Shown: positions 7,730 to 16,139 of the stretch, piece by piece
How the letters are laid out: every line of letters begins with the position of its first letter
Position numbering within the stretch: position 1 is the first letter of the stretch
Source of the DNA: a virus
Strand: one strand, 5' to 3'
IMG/VR virus record: IMGVR_UViG_3300032224_001146
Coordinates: 23,194-87,193 of that record
DNA length: 64,000 bases
The notes under the pieces: model-generated
What the model was told of the DNA's origin: nothing
Seen by the model: the letters and a program-made list of their open reading frames with translations, nothing else
Databases searched by the model: none
Position numbers and translations under genes: made by a program

Positions 7730-8707
7730 ATGGCTGTAGCAAATTCAACTACACAAATTTTAGTGCCAGGTCTTGATAAATCAGTTCAAGATAACTTAAA
7801 TGCAGCATTAAATTCAAATACAACACTTGCTGGTGTACTTGCAGCAGCAGGAAACATTGCAATTAAAGTAGTCAAGCCTGTTACAGTCAAATTAGATTCT
7901 ACTCAATATTGGACACGACCAGCAAATACAGTTTCGGCTATTGATGCTATTGTTGTTGGTGCTGGAGGTTCTGGCGGTTGTGGACACTCATCACATTATT
8001 CTGGCGGTGGCGGAGGTGGCGGTCAGGTAATTAGAAGAAATTTAGATATTTCTTCTGTTGCAGTAGGACAATCAATCCTTGTTACAATTGGTTCAGGAGG
8101 AGCTGCAGTTTCTGGTTCAAGTAATACAAATGGTAACAATGGTGGAAATACAACATTAACTTATGGTGCAACAACTATTACTGCTTACGGCGGTGGCGGT
8201 GGCGGAGCTTACGGTAACCATGCACCACAATCACCAGGTGGATCAACTGGCGGTGGAGGTTCAAGAACTCACCACGGTGCAGGCGGTGGCGGTGGCGGAG
8301 CTGGCGGTGCAGGCGGACAAGGCTGGGGACAAAATCAAGAACACTCTTGGAGAATGAGAGCAGGACATGCTTCACATACTCCTGCAACAGATGAAGGTTC
8401 ATCAATGGGTGGAATGGGAATGGGTGGAGATTCATCTGGTTCACAATCTACAACTGGTGGACAAGGTGGAAGAGGACTTTACGGACTTGGCGGAGGTGGC
8501 GGTGGCGGAGGCCGTCATGCAATGGGTGGAGGTTCTAACGGTGGTGGAGCAGGTGGAGCAGGAAATGGTTCTCCTTATGGTTCAGCAGGACAACCTGGAA
8601 TTGATGGTTCAGGTGGCGGAGGCGGAGGTGCTACAGATGGTAGCACTGGAGGTAAGGGCGGCAATGGAACTGTCGTTCTAACATATTGGTTAAAGGAGAG
8701 TGCATAA
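7730..8707 (+). CDS. Glycine-rich tail adhesin (copy 1)
   Basis: 325 residues. Residues 1-85 are a helical/beta attachment part (QILVPGLDKSVQDNLNAALN, WTRPANTVSAIDAIVVG). The rest is dominated by Gly runs separated by short variable His/Ser/Asn/Met loops. This is how polyglycine-II sandwich receptor-binding tips look (the S16 gp38-type adhesins are the known precedent). The closing strand VVLTYWLKES is shared with the copy at 9517. The gene is locally much richer in G than its surroundings because of GGN codons. It starts behind GAGGAG. It is likely the host-range determinant; the loops would contact the receptor. Confidence 0.7.
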   Translation: MAVANSTTQILVPGLDKSVQDNLNAALNSNTTLAGVLAAAGNIAIKVVKPVTVKLDSTQYWTRPANTVSAIDAIVVGAGGSGGCGHSSHYSGGGGGGGQVIRRNLDISSVAVGQSILVTIGSGGAAVSGSSNTNGNNGGNTTLTYGATTITAYGGGGGGAYGNHAPQSPGGSTGGGGSRTHHGAGGGGGGAGGAGGQGWGQNQEHSWRMRAGHASHTPATDEGSSMGGMGMGGDSSGSQSTTGGQGGRGLYGLGGGGGGGGRHAMGGGSNGGGAGGAGNGSPYGSAGQPGIDGSGGGGGGATDGSTGGKGGNGTVVLTYWLKESA

Positions 8708-9066
8708 TGTCGTACAGATCATTGGCTTTGGTTAATTCGGATAACATTGTTGAAAATGTATTGGTAATGCCTAGCGATGAAGCAGAATATAATGAATTGC
8801 TTCCTAAGTTAGAAAAAGATTTAGCACCACTTAAATTAATTGAGTGCACAGATTGGGAAGACCCAACTGGATTGCATTCACATGTTGGAGTTGGCTTTAC
8901 ATGGGATGGATCAAAGTTTATTGGTATTCCAAAAGGTGTAGACACAATTACAGAAGAAGATTTAAAAAGAGCAGAAGAAATGCTTAAGAGAGATCAAGAG
9001 CTAGCTGCAGAAAGACTTGCACAAGGGTTAGATGCACCAGCAGTTGCACCAGGAGGAACAAACTAA
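8707..9066 (+). CDS. Adhesin-associated small protein, chaperone-like
   Basis: 119 residues from the ATG at 8707 (TAATG with the previous stop; AAAGGAGAG upstream). The N-terminus (MSYRSLALVNSDNIVENVLV) is a pattern often seen in proteins following phage fibre genes. A W-containing middle (TDWEDPTGLHSHVGVGFTW) and a charged C-terminal helix follow (DLKRAEEMLKRDQELAAERL). The Pro/Ala/Gly tail may be disordered. It sits directly after the first glycine-rich adhesin and shares its translation, which points to an assembly partner or distal cap. No catalytic motif is visible. Confidence 0.5.
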   Translation: MSYRSLALVNSDNIVENVLVMPSDEAEYNELLPKLEKDLAPLKLIECTDWEDPTGLHSHVGVGFTWDGSKFIGIPKGVDTITEEDLKRAEEMLKRDQELAAERLAQGLDAPAVAPGGTN

Positions 9067-9503
9067 TGCCAATTACATCCATACCACAAACAGTATCTCC
9101 AGCACTCTGGACATACACATATCTTCAAGCACCAATTAATGGTCAAGGATATACATATTTTAATATTCCTTCAGCAGTTGAAGCAAAAGGAAATATTGCT
9201 GCAAATGGTACAGCAACATGCGATATTTCAACTTACAACGTTTTTGCAATGACGGTTCTTGGAAATGCAACAATCGCATTTTCAAATATTCCTTCAACAG
9301 CTAAAGCAGCATTTTGGCAAGTTGAAATTAAGTCTGGTGGATCATATACAGTTACATGGCCATCAGCAGTTAAGTGGGATGGTGGTGGAGCTTCTAACGT
9401 AGCACCACTTCTTTCTACAAATACAACAGTATTAAATTTTTACACTCGTGATGGCGGAACCACTATTTATGGTGCATACGCATTCGCAGACTTGAACGTA
9501 TAG
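9066..9503 (+). CDS. Small beta-sandwich fibre-associated protein (paralogue of 1269-1661)
   Basis: 145 residues. The start shares its A with the previous stop. The order of strands and turns matches the protein at 1269: GTATCDISTYNVFAMTVLGN, then FSNIPSTAKAAFWQVEIKSG, then GSYTVTWPSAVKW and LNFYTRDGGTTIYG. The WP-S-V-KW-x-GG form is the commoner version of this phage fibre domain. It sits between the two glycine-rich adhesins, so it may be a connector or a separately displayed subunit. Confidence 0.6.
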   Translation: MPITSIPQTVSPALWTYTYLQAPINGQGYTYFNIPSAVEAKGNIAANGTATCDISTYNVFAMTVLGNATIAFSNIPSTAKAAFWQVEIKSGGSYTVTWPSAVKWDGGGASNVAPLLSTNTTVLNFYTRDGGTTIYGAYAFADLNV

Positions 9504-9516
9504 GGAGAAACATTAA

Positions 9517-10509
9517 ATGGCAGTTAGCACAACTACAACACAATACGTACTACCAGGATTAGATACAACAATGCAAAATAACATGCAAGTTGCATTGAAT
9601 TCTAATGCAACGTTGGCATCTGTTCTTGCAACAACAGGTGGTGTATCTGGAAAGGTGCTAAAGCCTATAACAGTAAAATACAATACTTCTTCTACTTGGA
9701 CACGCCCAGCTAATACAATGTCTTCAATTGAAGTTATTCTTGTAGGTGGCGGAGGCGGTGGAGGTGGATGTCATTCATCTGGTCACGCAGGCGGTGGCGG
9801 AGGAGGCGGACAGGTAATTCGTCGTTTTATTGATATTTCTTCAGTTCCAGTTGGTCAATCAATTACAGTTAATATTGGAAATGGTGGAACAAACGTTTCT
9901 GGAAATACAAATACAAATGGTGGAGACGGCGGAACTTCATCACTTGTTTATAACGCTGCAACATTAGTACAGGCTGGCGGAGGCGGTGGCGGTGGAGCTT
10001 ATGGACAACCTGGTCGTCAAGGTGTTGGTGGATCTTCTGGTGGCGGTGGAGGACAATCTTCACACTCAGGTGCTGGCGGTGGCGGAGGAGCAGGCGGAGC
10101 TGGAGATCATGCTCGTTGCATGATGATTCACCACTCATGGTATACATATGGTGGACAAGGAACACACAATGTTTCAGGATTAAATGGCGGAGAAGGTGCA
10201 TCAATGGGTGGTTCTGGAGAATATAAAGGTTCTTCATCAGATCAAAATTGCTGCGGTGGAAATGGCGGATCAGGTCTTTGGGGCTTCGGCGGTGGCGGAG
10301 GCGGTGGCGGAGACTGGGGAGTTGGTGTAGGTTCCAATGGTGGAGGTTCTGGTGGATCTAGAGTTTCATATTCAGTTTATGGAAGCTCAGGTTCAGCTGG
10401 AATTGATGGTACTGGCGGAGGCGGCGGAGGCTGCGAAGAGGGTGCAACATCTGGAGTTGGTGGCAAGGGAACCTGTTTAATTACTTACTTCTTAAAAGAG
10501 TCGGTGTAA
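9517..10509 (+). CDS. Glycine-rich tail adhesin (copy 2)
   Basis: 330 residues, collinear with the protein at 7730: the same opening (QYVLPGLDTTMQNNMQVALN), the same WTRPANTMSSIEVILVGGGG entry to the Gly-rich part, QVIRRFIDISSVPVGQSITV, and the same closing LITYFLKESV. The Gly-run framework is conserved while the intervening loops (for example HARCMMIHHSWYTYGG) differ. That is what one expects of a duplicated adhesin whose receptor loops have diverged. Cysteines occur in several loops here and not in copy 1, so disulphides are possible. It probably forms a polyglycine-II tip. Confidence 0.7.
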   Translation: MAVSTTTTQYVLPGLDTTMQNNMQVALNSNATLASVLATTGGVSGKVLKPITVKYNTSSTWTRPANTMSSIEVILVGGGGGGGGCHSSGHAGGGGGGGQVIRRFIDISSVPVGQSITVNIGNGGTNVSGNTNTNGGDGGTSSLVYNAATLVQAGGGGGGGAYGQPGRQGVGGSSGGGGGQSSHSGAGGGGGAGGAGDHARCMMIHHSWYTYGGQGTHNVSGLNGGEGASMGGSGEYKGSSSDQNCCGGNGGSGLWGFGGGGGGGGDWGVGVGSNGGGSGGSRVSYSVYGSSGSAGIDGTGGGGGGCEEGATSGVGGKGTCLITYFLKESV

Positions 10510-10510
10510 T

Positions 10511-10918
10511 ATGTACGCCGTAATAGAAGGCAATAATATTGTCGCATACGGCACAGTAGAACAAATTTTAAACGTTTCTATTGGTGAAGCTGGAATTACT
10601 AAAGATTTTGTCAAAAATAATAATCTTGTAGAAGTAATTACAAGAATTGAATGCGATTCAGATATAGAAAAATGTGTATCTGTTGATCCGTATATCAAAG
10701 ATAAGAAAGTTTATTCAGTAAAAAAAGAAAAACTTTCTAAGGAAGAAATTAAAACAAACGTAGAAGCTCACGTAGACTTTGAACTTCTTTCAATGGAAGG
10801 CAGAAAAGACAAGGCTGCAAAAGATTATATTAAGGCCTTGCAGACTATTAAAGCTCAGGCAGAAACTTTCTCAAAGATTGATTGGCCAACCAAGCCAATG
10901 GAGGATAAAACAGAATAA
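10511..10918 (+). CDS. Tail fibre assembly chaperone-like protein
   Basis: 135 residues. The N-terminus MYAVIEGNNIVAYGTVEQIL resembles that of the protein at 1661. The C-terminus DYIKALQTIKAQAETFSKID followed by WPTKP is the ALxxIxxQA/WPxxP pattern of fibre-assembly proteins. The middle is charged (KKEKLSKEEIKTNVEAHVDF). It directly follows the second glycine-rich adhesin, matching the known order of adhesin then dedicated chaperone. Two Cys at residues ~55 and ~62 are probably not catalytic. Confidence 0.55.
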   Translation: MYAVIEGNNIVAYGTVEQILNVSIGEAGITKDFVKNNNLVEVITRIECDSDIEKCVSVDPYIKDKKVYSVKKEKLSKEEIKTNVEAHVDFELLSMEGRKDKAAKDYIKALQTIKAQAETFSKIDWPTKPMEDKTE

Positions 10919-11646
10919 TGTTAGGTAACCAGCGTTCAATTTTTAGAAGAAACCGTTTTACTCAAAAAGGTTTACAACTTTGGATAGATGCAGCTCTTCC
11001 AGGAACAATTACAAAAGACGGTTCAAATAAAGTTTCTGTGTGGAAAGATAAAACAATTAATGCTAGAAATTTTACACAAGCAACTACAGCTCAGCAACCA
11101 ACATTTCTTCCAACAGGTATTAATGGTTTAGGTGCAGTTTATTTTGACGGTGCAGCATTTAATATGCCGTTTTCAGATCAAACTCTTGCTTATATTTCAG
11201 GTTCATCATTTACTATTGCTTATGTTGCTACAAAAACAGCAGGAACTTCAAATCAATATGTAATTGGCGGACAAGGAACAGGAACAAGAAATAACCTTAT
11301 CCTTGGATATGTATCTGCTAATACCTATAAATTTGGTCTTGCAAATGATGATATGAATGCTATTGTTAACGTAGTTAACGCAGGTGTTCCAGAACTTTAT
11401 TTGGTTACATTTGACGGAACAAACTTTGAAAGAAGAACTCGCAGAAATGCAGCAGATGAAGCACTTGGTGCAGCAAATGGATCACTTAGCGGAATGACTG
11501 GACAAGCACTTGGAAAGTATCTTTCAGCTTATGGAAACTTTGCCCTAGGGGAACTTTTAATTTACAACAGAGTATTATCAGCATCTGAAATTTCAGGTGT
11601 AGAGCGTGACCTCATGTCTAAGTGGTCAATTGCATACGGTAGCTAG
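10918..11646 (+). CDS. LamG/concanavalin-like lectin-fold tail protein
   Basis: 242 residues. The pattern is the classic ConA-like/LamG jelly roll: LQLWIDAALPGTI (residues ~20-32), VSVWKDKTINARNF, QQPTFLPTGINGLGAVYFDG, central strands FTIAYVATKTAG and NLILGYVSA, then GELLIYNRVLSASEISGVER, ending LMSKWSIAYG. Such domains bind carbohydrate or form fibre-tip lectins in phages. The start codon lies in TAATG with the upstream chaperone-like gene. Probably a surface-glycan-binding virion component. Confidence 0.7.
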   Translation: MLGNQRSIFRRNRFTQKGLQLWIDAALPGTITKDGSNKVSVWKDKTINARNFTQATTAQQPTFLPTGINGLGAVYFDGAAFNMPFSDQTLAYISGSSFTIAYVATKTAGTSNQYVIGGQGTGTRNNLILGYVSANTYKFGLANDDMNAIVNVVNAGVPELYLVTFDGTNFERRTRRNAADEALGAANGSLSGMTGQALGKYLSAYGNFALGELLIYNRVLSASEISGVERDLMSKWSIAYGS

Positions 11647-11654
11647 GAGAAGCA

Positions 11655-12017
11655 GTGACTGTAACAACAGCAACAACTTATTTACCATCACGTTTTGGTA
11701 ACCCTACAACTTTAACAACAACACCAATTAACGTGTATACGTTTGACCAAGTTTCTATTTTGAAGCAGTTGCTAGTTGCAAATATTTTTAATGGTTTATT
11801 AACATTCTCACTCTATCTTGTCCCATCAGGAGAAGTTCTTCGTGAAAAATACAAGATTTTTGGTGATGTTCAGGTAGATGCAAATACAGTATTGACAATT
11901 GACTTAACACAAGTTACGTATCCAGGTGAAACTATTTATGCTTCAGCTAACGTTGCAAATGGATTAAACTTTATTCTATCAGGAGTGGAAATCTACAACC
12001 CACCAGTAGTTGAATAG
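11655..12017 (+). CDS. Small all-beta fibre-associated protein (paralogue of 7388-7705)
   Basis: 120 residues from a GTG at 11655 with TAGGAGA just upstream. The repeated strand pattern (YLPSRFGNPTTLTTTPINVY, LTIDLTQVTYPGETIYASAN) and the closing FILSGVEIYNPP parallel the 105-residue protein at 7388. Together with the other pairs this supports block duplication of adhesin genes. No Cys or catalytic motif. Likely a virion tip or decoration subunit. Confidence 0.55.
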   Translation: MTVTTATTYLPSRFGNPTTLTTTPINVYTFDQVSILKQLLVANIFNGLLTFSLYLVPSGEVLREKYKIFGDVQVDANTVLTIDLTQVTYPGETIYASANVANGLNFILSGVEIYNPPVVE

Positions 12018-12032
12018 GAATAGGAATGCCAT

Positions 12033-14321
12033 ATGGCTTACAAACAGTATGGAAATGTTCTTAATACCTTAAATATTAAACAAAAAAATATATTTAACTG
12101 GAATTTAAATTATTATGATAAATATGGAAGAATTAATTTTAACTCACAAAGCTCTCACACATATATTACAAGATCTTTATCTGTAGCAACTTCATCTGGA
12201 ACTTTGCAGGGATATCTTCCATCCATAAAAAATATTGATTATAATACAGCATCCACAATTTTAAGAAATTCTGGTTTTACACCTTCGCCAACATATATTT
12301 ATACAAACAATACTGCATTTCAAACATATAATGCATTAGGTGGTTATGTTACGACACAGTCACCAGCACCTTCAGCATCTTCTGGACAACTTGTGCAATT
12401 TGGTAGTTCCATTCAAATGGATGTAATTTTATACACATCTGTTCCAATTGTAACTACAACTGTTCCAAATGCTCCATTATGGTCTAACGCAACATCTGGA
12501 GATTCTTCAGTCACTCTAACATTTGTGGCACCAGCAAACGGTGGTTCAGCTATAACTAGATATGAATATTCAATTACAAATGGTGCTACATGGATTTCTG
12601 TAGGATTGCCAACAAATAGTACATTTACTGTTTCAGGACTTGTAAATAATGTTGCATATACTTTTTATATTAGAGCAGTAAACTCAATTGGCAATTCAGC
12701 ATCAAGTGCTGGTGTAACTAAATCTCCAACTGCAGGTTCTATTGGTGGAACTGTAACAACTCCAGGTGCTCCTACATTTACAACATCATTCGTTACAAAT
12801 ACATCATTTAGAATCACACTCACAGCTCCATCAAATAATGGTGGTGCTGAAATTACAAGATATCAACATTCATTAGATAACGGTTTGACATGGACAAATG
12901 ATTTTACAAATACTGGACCAATTACAGTTTCTGCACTTAACCCAGGACAAACATATCAAGTTTCTTTACGTGCAGTAAACTCAGCTGGTAGTGGTGCGGC
13001 AGCAGCAACACAATCCTTGACTACAACACAAATCGTTCCAGATCTAGTAGGACTTGCACTTAATACAGCAAAAACAGTTATTACGTCTTCTGGATATGTT
13101 TTTGGAACTGGAACAGAAAGTGCATCTAATAACCAATATTATTTAGATTATTCTGGTGGACTTGTAAGTGCACAATCTCCAACAGCAGGAGGGTCTTTAT
13201 CTGGTGGAGGAACCATTAGACTTGACTACACAGTTTATTTGGCTGCACCTTCATATGGAACAATTCCAAATGTAATTGGACTTAATTATTCTGAAGCTAT
13301 TACAAGAATTCAGCAAGCAGGTTATTCAAATATTACACAAGTTACAACATCTGATATTAACAAAACTTATGGGCAAATTTATGCACAAAACCCAGCAGCA
13401 GGAACAGCATCATTGGTTAACCAGGTAGTTACAATAACCTATTCAAACTATACTGGATCATTAGCCATTCCAACAAATACAGTTGCTCCAAGTGTTACTG
13501 GAGATAATCTATATGTTGGAGCTAAATTTAATGTTGTTCCAGGAACTTGGACAGATAGTCCAACATCATATAATTATCAATGGGTTGATTCAAATGGAAA
13601 CAATTTTATCAATGCTACGTCATCAAGTTACATCGCTAATTCAACTGCAATTTCTAGATCAATTGGAATAAAGTTAGCAGCAACAAATGCAGCTGGTACA
13701 TCTTCGTATGTAACTTCTTCAAACTTTTTAGGACCAATTAAAATTCTTCAAAAGCCAACAGATATTCAGTACGCAGCAACAAACCCAAGATCAGCTACAT
13801 CAATATCAGTTACTTGGTCTGGAGGAGATTCTCCATTTTACTTTGTTGGTATATATAAACCAGGGACATCATCTTACGTATCAACCAAAATTGTAACAAC
13901 TCAATCAACAACATTTACTGGTTTAACTGCAGCAAATAATTATTATATTCAGATATTTGGAAACAATAATAATGAATATACAGCTGATTCATATACAAGT
14001 GCAGTTTTATCAACAACATTTTCTGCACAGCCTTTTATTCCAGTTTTAAATACAGCAGCTAAATCTGGAAATAATATTAATTTTACTGCAACTCGTGGAG
14101 CAAATAATGCAAAAGTTAGAGTTCAATTAGAAAATACAGGCGGCGGATTAGTTGCTGGTACAACCTACCAAGATTTTGGTTTAGATTTAACACAATCATC
14201 AATATCAAGTTCATTTAATATTAATGGTATTTCTTCTGGATCTTATAAGATAGTTGCATATGGATACAATGAAGATTATGGAATATCTGCATCTGGCTCT
14301 TCCTTGGATATTACGATATAA
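12033..14321 (+). CDS. Tail fibre with PASTA-like and fibronectin-III domains
   Basis: 762 residues. Domain order by eye: PASTA-like at ~60-134 (YLPSIKNIDYNTASTILRNS, later VTTQSPAPSAS); FN3 at ~144-232 and ~244-332 (GGSAITRYEYSITNGATWI and GGAEITRYQHSLDNGLTW, each closing with YxxxLRAVNSxG or its equivalent); PASTA-like at ~334-402 (IVPDLVGLALNTAKTVITSS, AQSPTAGGS) and ~409-471 (IPNVIGLNYSEAITRIQQAG, AQNPAAG); then Ig/FN3-like beta modules to the end. PASTA modules in Ser/Thr kinases and PBPs of Gram-positives bind muropeptide, so this fibre probably touches cell-wall peptidoglycan. It starts after GGAATAGGAATG. Confidence 0.7.
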   Translation: MAYKQYGNVLNTLNIKQKNIFNWNLNYYDKYGRINFNSQSSHTYITRSLSVATSSGTLQGYLPSIKNIDYNTASTILRNSGFTPSPTYIYTNNTAFQTYNALGGYVTTQSPAPSASSGQLVQFGSSIQMDVILYTSVPIVTTTVPNAPLWSNATSGDSSVTLTFVAPANGGSAITRYEYSITNGATWISVGLPTNSTFTVSGLVNNVAYTFYIRAVNSIGNSASSAGVTKSPTAGSIGGTVTTPGAPTFTTSFVTNTSFRITLTAPSNNGGAEITRYQHSLDNGLTWTNDFTNTGPITVSALNPGQTYQVSLRAVNSAGSGAAAATQSLTTTQIVPDLVGLALNTAKTVITSSGYVFGTGTESASNNQYYLDYSGGLVSAQSPTAGGSLSGGGTIRLDYTVYLAAPSYGTIPNVIGLNYSEAITRIQQAGYSNITQVTTSDINKTYGQIYAQNPAAGTASLVNQVVTITYSNYTGSLAIPTNTVAPSVTGDNLYVGAKFNVVPGTWTDSPTSYNYQWVDSNGNNFINATSSSYIANSTAISRSIGIKLAATNAAGTSSYVTSSNFLGPIKILQKPTDIQYAATNPRSATSISVTWSGGDSPFYFVGIYKPGTSSYVSTKIVTTQSTTFTGLTAANNYYIQIFGNNNNEYTADSYTSAVLSTTFSAQPFIPVLNTAAKSGNNINFTATRGANNAKVRVQLENTGGGLVAGTTYQDFGLDLTQSSISSSFNINGISSGSYKIVAYGYNEDYGISASGSSLDITI

Positions 14322-14330
14322 TGGAGAGAT

Positions 14331-16079
14331 ATGTCCTATTATCTTGATGTAATAAAAGACAATCCCATGGTATTTTTGCCATTGGATGAATCTACATTTA
14401 CATCTGCAAATGATATATCAGGCTGTGGAAATCATGGAACATATAATGGATCATTTTCAAATAAAATTATGCCATTAATTTATGGTGGATCTAATTCAAC
14501 CAGGATTGCATCAGATGCATATATTCAATATTCAATAGCAAAAGACTATGCTGCAAATACAAGTTTAGGCGGGCTTGCAGTAAAACAATATACAGACAAT
14601 GATTTTTCTTTAGAAGTCTGGTTTAAGCCAAACATAACCTCATCAACATTAACCCCAATTCTTGCTGACTCAACAAATCAAATAGGAATATTTTATCAAC
14701 AAGGAATAATTTTATTTAAACTACAGTCCGAGTCTTTGTCCTATAAACTTTCTTTTTCTAAAAAAACTATGCATATTGTAGCTAAGTATTCTGTTAATTC
14801 AATGGAACTGTATATTGATGGAATGCTGGTTAAATCAAAACCCCTTGTAGGATTTAAACTTACAAATACTTCTGTTTTATTTAAGTCTGGACCAGCAACT
14901 GGAACAGACACATTCTTAATTGATGCTCCAGCAATATATAGATATGGATTAAATAAAAATAAAATTAAACTTCATTATAGCTCTGGGTTAAAACACATTA
15001 ATCCAATTCAAGTTGTTGCACCAGATAAAGGTGTGCTTGTTCCATTAACTGGACAAACTCTTTCACCAATTTTTAAATATGAATATGATTCAGAAAAAAA
15101 ATGGAAATCAATTGTAAATGAAACCGTATACTATGATTCTTCAAACAACTTTATTTCTTTCCCACAAACAGTAGAGTCTCAAACAGCAACATTTACAGGC
15201 TACGATATTATAACTATTCCTAATTCAATTGATGTATCTTCTTCAAAAGTTGAATGGCGGGGAGACAATGGCATATCAGTATTTACAAGTACCGATGGCA
15301 CAAACTATCAACAATGTGTTAATGGATCATTTATTCCTCAATTTAATAAAGAACAATCAATTACAATATCTCCATTGTATATAAAGATTGTCATGACAAG
15401 CACAAATACATCTATAGATCTTCCTAGACTTTCTTCATTAAATTTTTATTTCTATTCAAATAAAAAGCTTTACGCACAGAATTTTGGATACTATGCAGAT
15501 TCAAATAAAGAATATGACATATCTTTATTTAATTACCCAGTTCTTTTAAGGCATCCAAATGTAGGAATTAAAACGGTAGGAACTGGCGGGTTTGATATTG
15601 CAGTAGATCAAGAAATCAAATCAATAGAGTTTATGTTTACTCCATCAACCCTAGACAACAATATTCTATTTTATTCTCCAACAACTGGATCATACCCAGA
15701 GACTAAGTTTGGCTGGAATGGGACGGGAACGTTAAAGACAAATATATCCAAGGTATACCTAAATGGTCAGGATGTAACATCTGCTAACTTTAAAAATCAA
15801 TTAGTAGCTGGAGAACCACATTACATAACCCTAGTCTTCTCCTCTGTTATTAAGTCAGTCTTTCAATTTAACTACTTATCTTCATCTAATTATGGACCAT
15901 CATGCAACTACCATAATATAGGACTATATTTAACAGAATTAGTTGCATCCAAGGTCTTAGAACACTACAATCTTTATGTCGGAAGACCATCTACTATTGC
16001 TCAAAATTCTTCATTTACCTTGACAGAATCCTCAGTTAAGTACTATAATAATGAATGGATAGTTGTATCTAACAACTAA
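14331..16079 (+). CDS. Minor tail/fibre protein with LamG-like domain
   Basis: 582 residues. The N-terminal ~220 residues form a LamG/ConA-like jelly roll: FLPLDESTFTSANDISGCGN, a beta strand FSLEVWFKPNITSS, then MELYIDGMLVKSKPLVG and FLIDAPAIYRYGLNKNKI. This matches the common D-x-S-G-N-G, EVWFK, LYVDG, EVAIYNRALS order. The remaining 360 residues are beta-rich without a recognisable module, but a second jelly-roll-like strand set (IKSIEFMFTPSTLDNNILFY) is seen near residue 425. It starts behind TGGAGAG and ends the adhesin operon; a possible terminator or inverted repeat lies just downstream. Confidence 0.6.
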   Translation: MSYYLDVIKDNPMVFLPLDESTFTSANDISGCGNHGTYNGSFSNKIMPLIYGGSNSTRIASDAYIQYSIAKDYAANTSLGGLAVKQYTDNDFSLEVWFKPNITSSTLTPILADSTNQIGIFYQQGIILFKLQSESLSYKLSFSKKTMHIVAKYSVNSMELYIDGMLVKSKPLVGFKLTNTSVLFKSGPATGTDTFLIDAPAIYRYGLNKNKIKLHYSSGLKHINPIQVVAPDKGVLVPLTGQTLSPIFKYEYDSEKKWKSIVNETVYYDSSNNFISFPQTVESQTATFTGYDIITIPNSIDVSSSKVEWRGDNGISVFTSTDGTNYQQCVNGSFIPQFNKEQSITISPLYIKIVMTSTNTSIDLPRLSSLNFYFYSNKKLYAQNFGYYADSNKEYDISLFNYPVLLRHPNVGIKTVGTGGFDIAVDQEIKSIEFMFTPSTLDNNILFYSPTTGSYPETKFGWNGTGTLKTNISKVYLNGQDVTSANFKNQLVAGEPHYITLVFSSVIKSVFQFNYLSSSNYGPSCNYHNIGLYLTELVASKVLEHYNLYVGRPSTIAQNSSFTLTESSVKYYNNEWIVVSNN

Positions 16080-16080
16080 C

Positions 16081-16122
16081 TTTGTCATCTAGGCTGACAA
16101 AATGTGGCCTTATGTGCCTAGA
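16081..16122 (+). repeat. Two interlocking inverted repeats between adhesin and head modules
   Basis: TTTGTCA at 16081-16087 pairs with TGACAAA at 16095-16101. The seven loop bases TCTAGGC (16088-16094) are exactly complementary to GCCTAGA at 16116-16122. The two stems cannot both form fully in a simple hairpin: they are alternatives or an H-type pseudoknot with very short loops. The second arm ends 3 bp before the extended -10 of the next promoter. It may be an operator or the 3' end of the adhesin transcript. Confidence 0.5.
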
Positions 16123-16124
16123 AA

Positions 16125-16133
16125 TGGTAAAAT
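16125..16133 (+). promoter_or_regulatory. Extended -10 promoter predicted to give a leaderless mRNA (gene at 16140)
   Basis: TGG plus TAAAAT (16128-16133) with six bases AAAACA before the ATG at 16140. The transcription start should coincide with the start codon. No Shine-Dalgarno is present upstream of this ATG. The -35 (TGGCCT) is poor, as expected when an extended -10 is used. Confidence 0.5.
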
Positions 16134-16139
16134 AAAACA

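Noticed and set aside
8163-8681. Alternate-frame open readings inside the glycine-rich adhesin gene, both strands
   Set aside because: GGN repeats keep other frames open; the products are low-complexity and have no start signal.
7730-10509. CRISPR-like array of short repeats
   Set aside because: The repeats are GGN glycine codons with irregular spacing in coding frame and lack constant repeat/spacer length.
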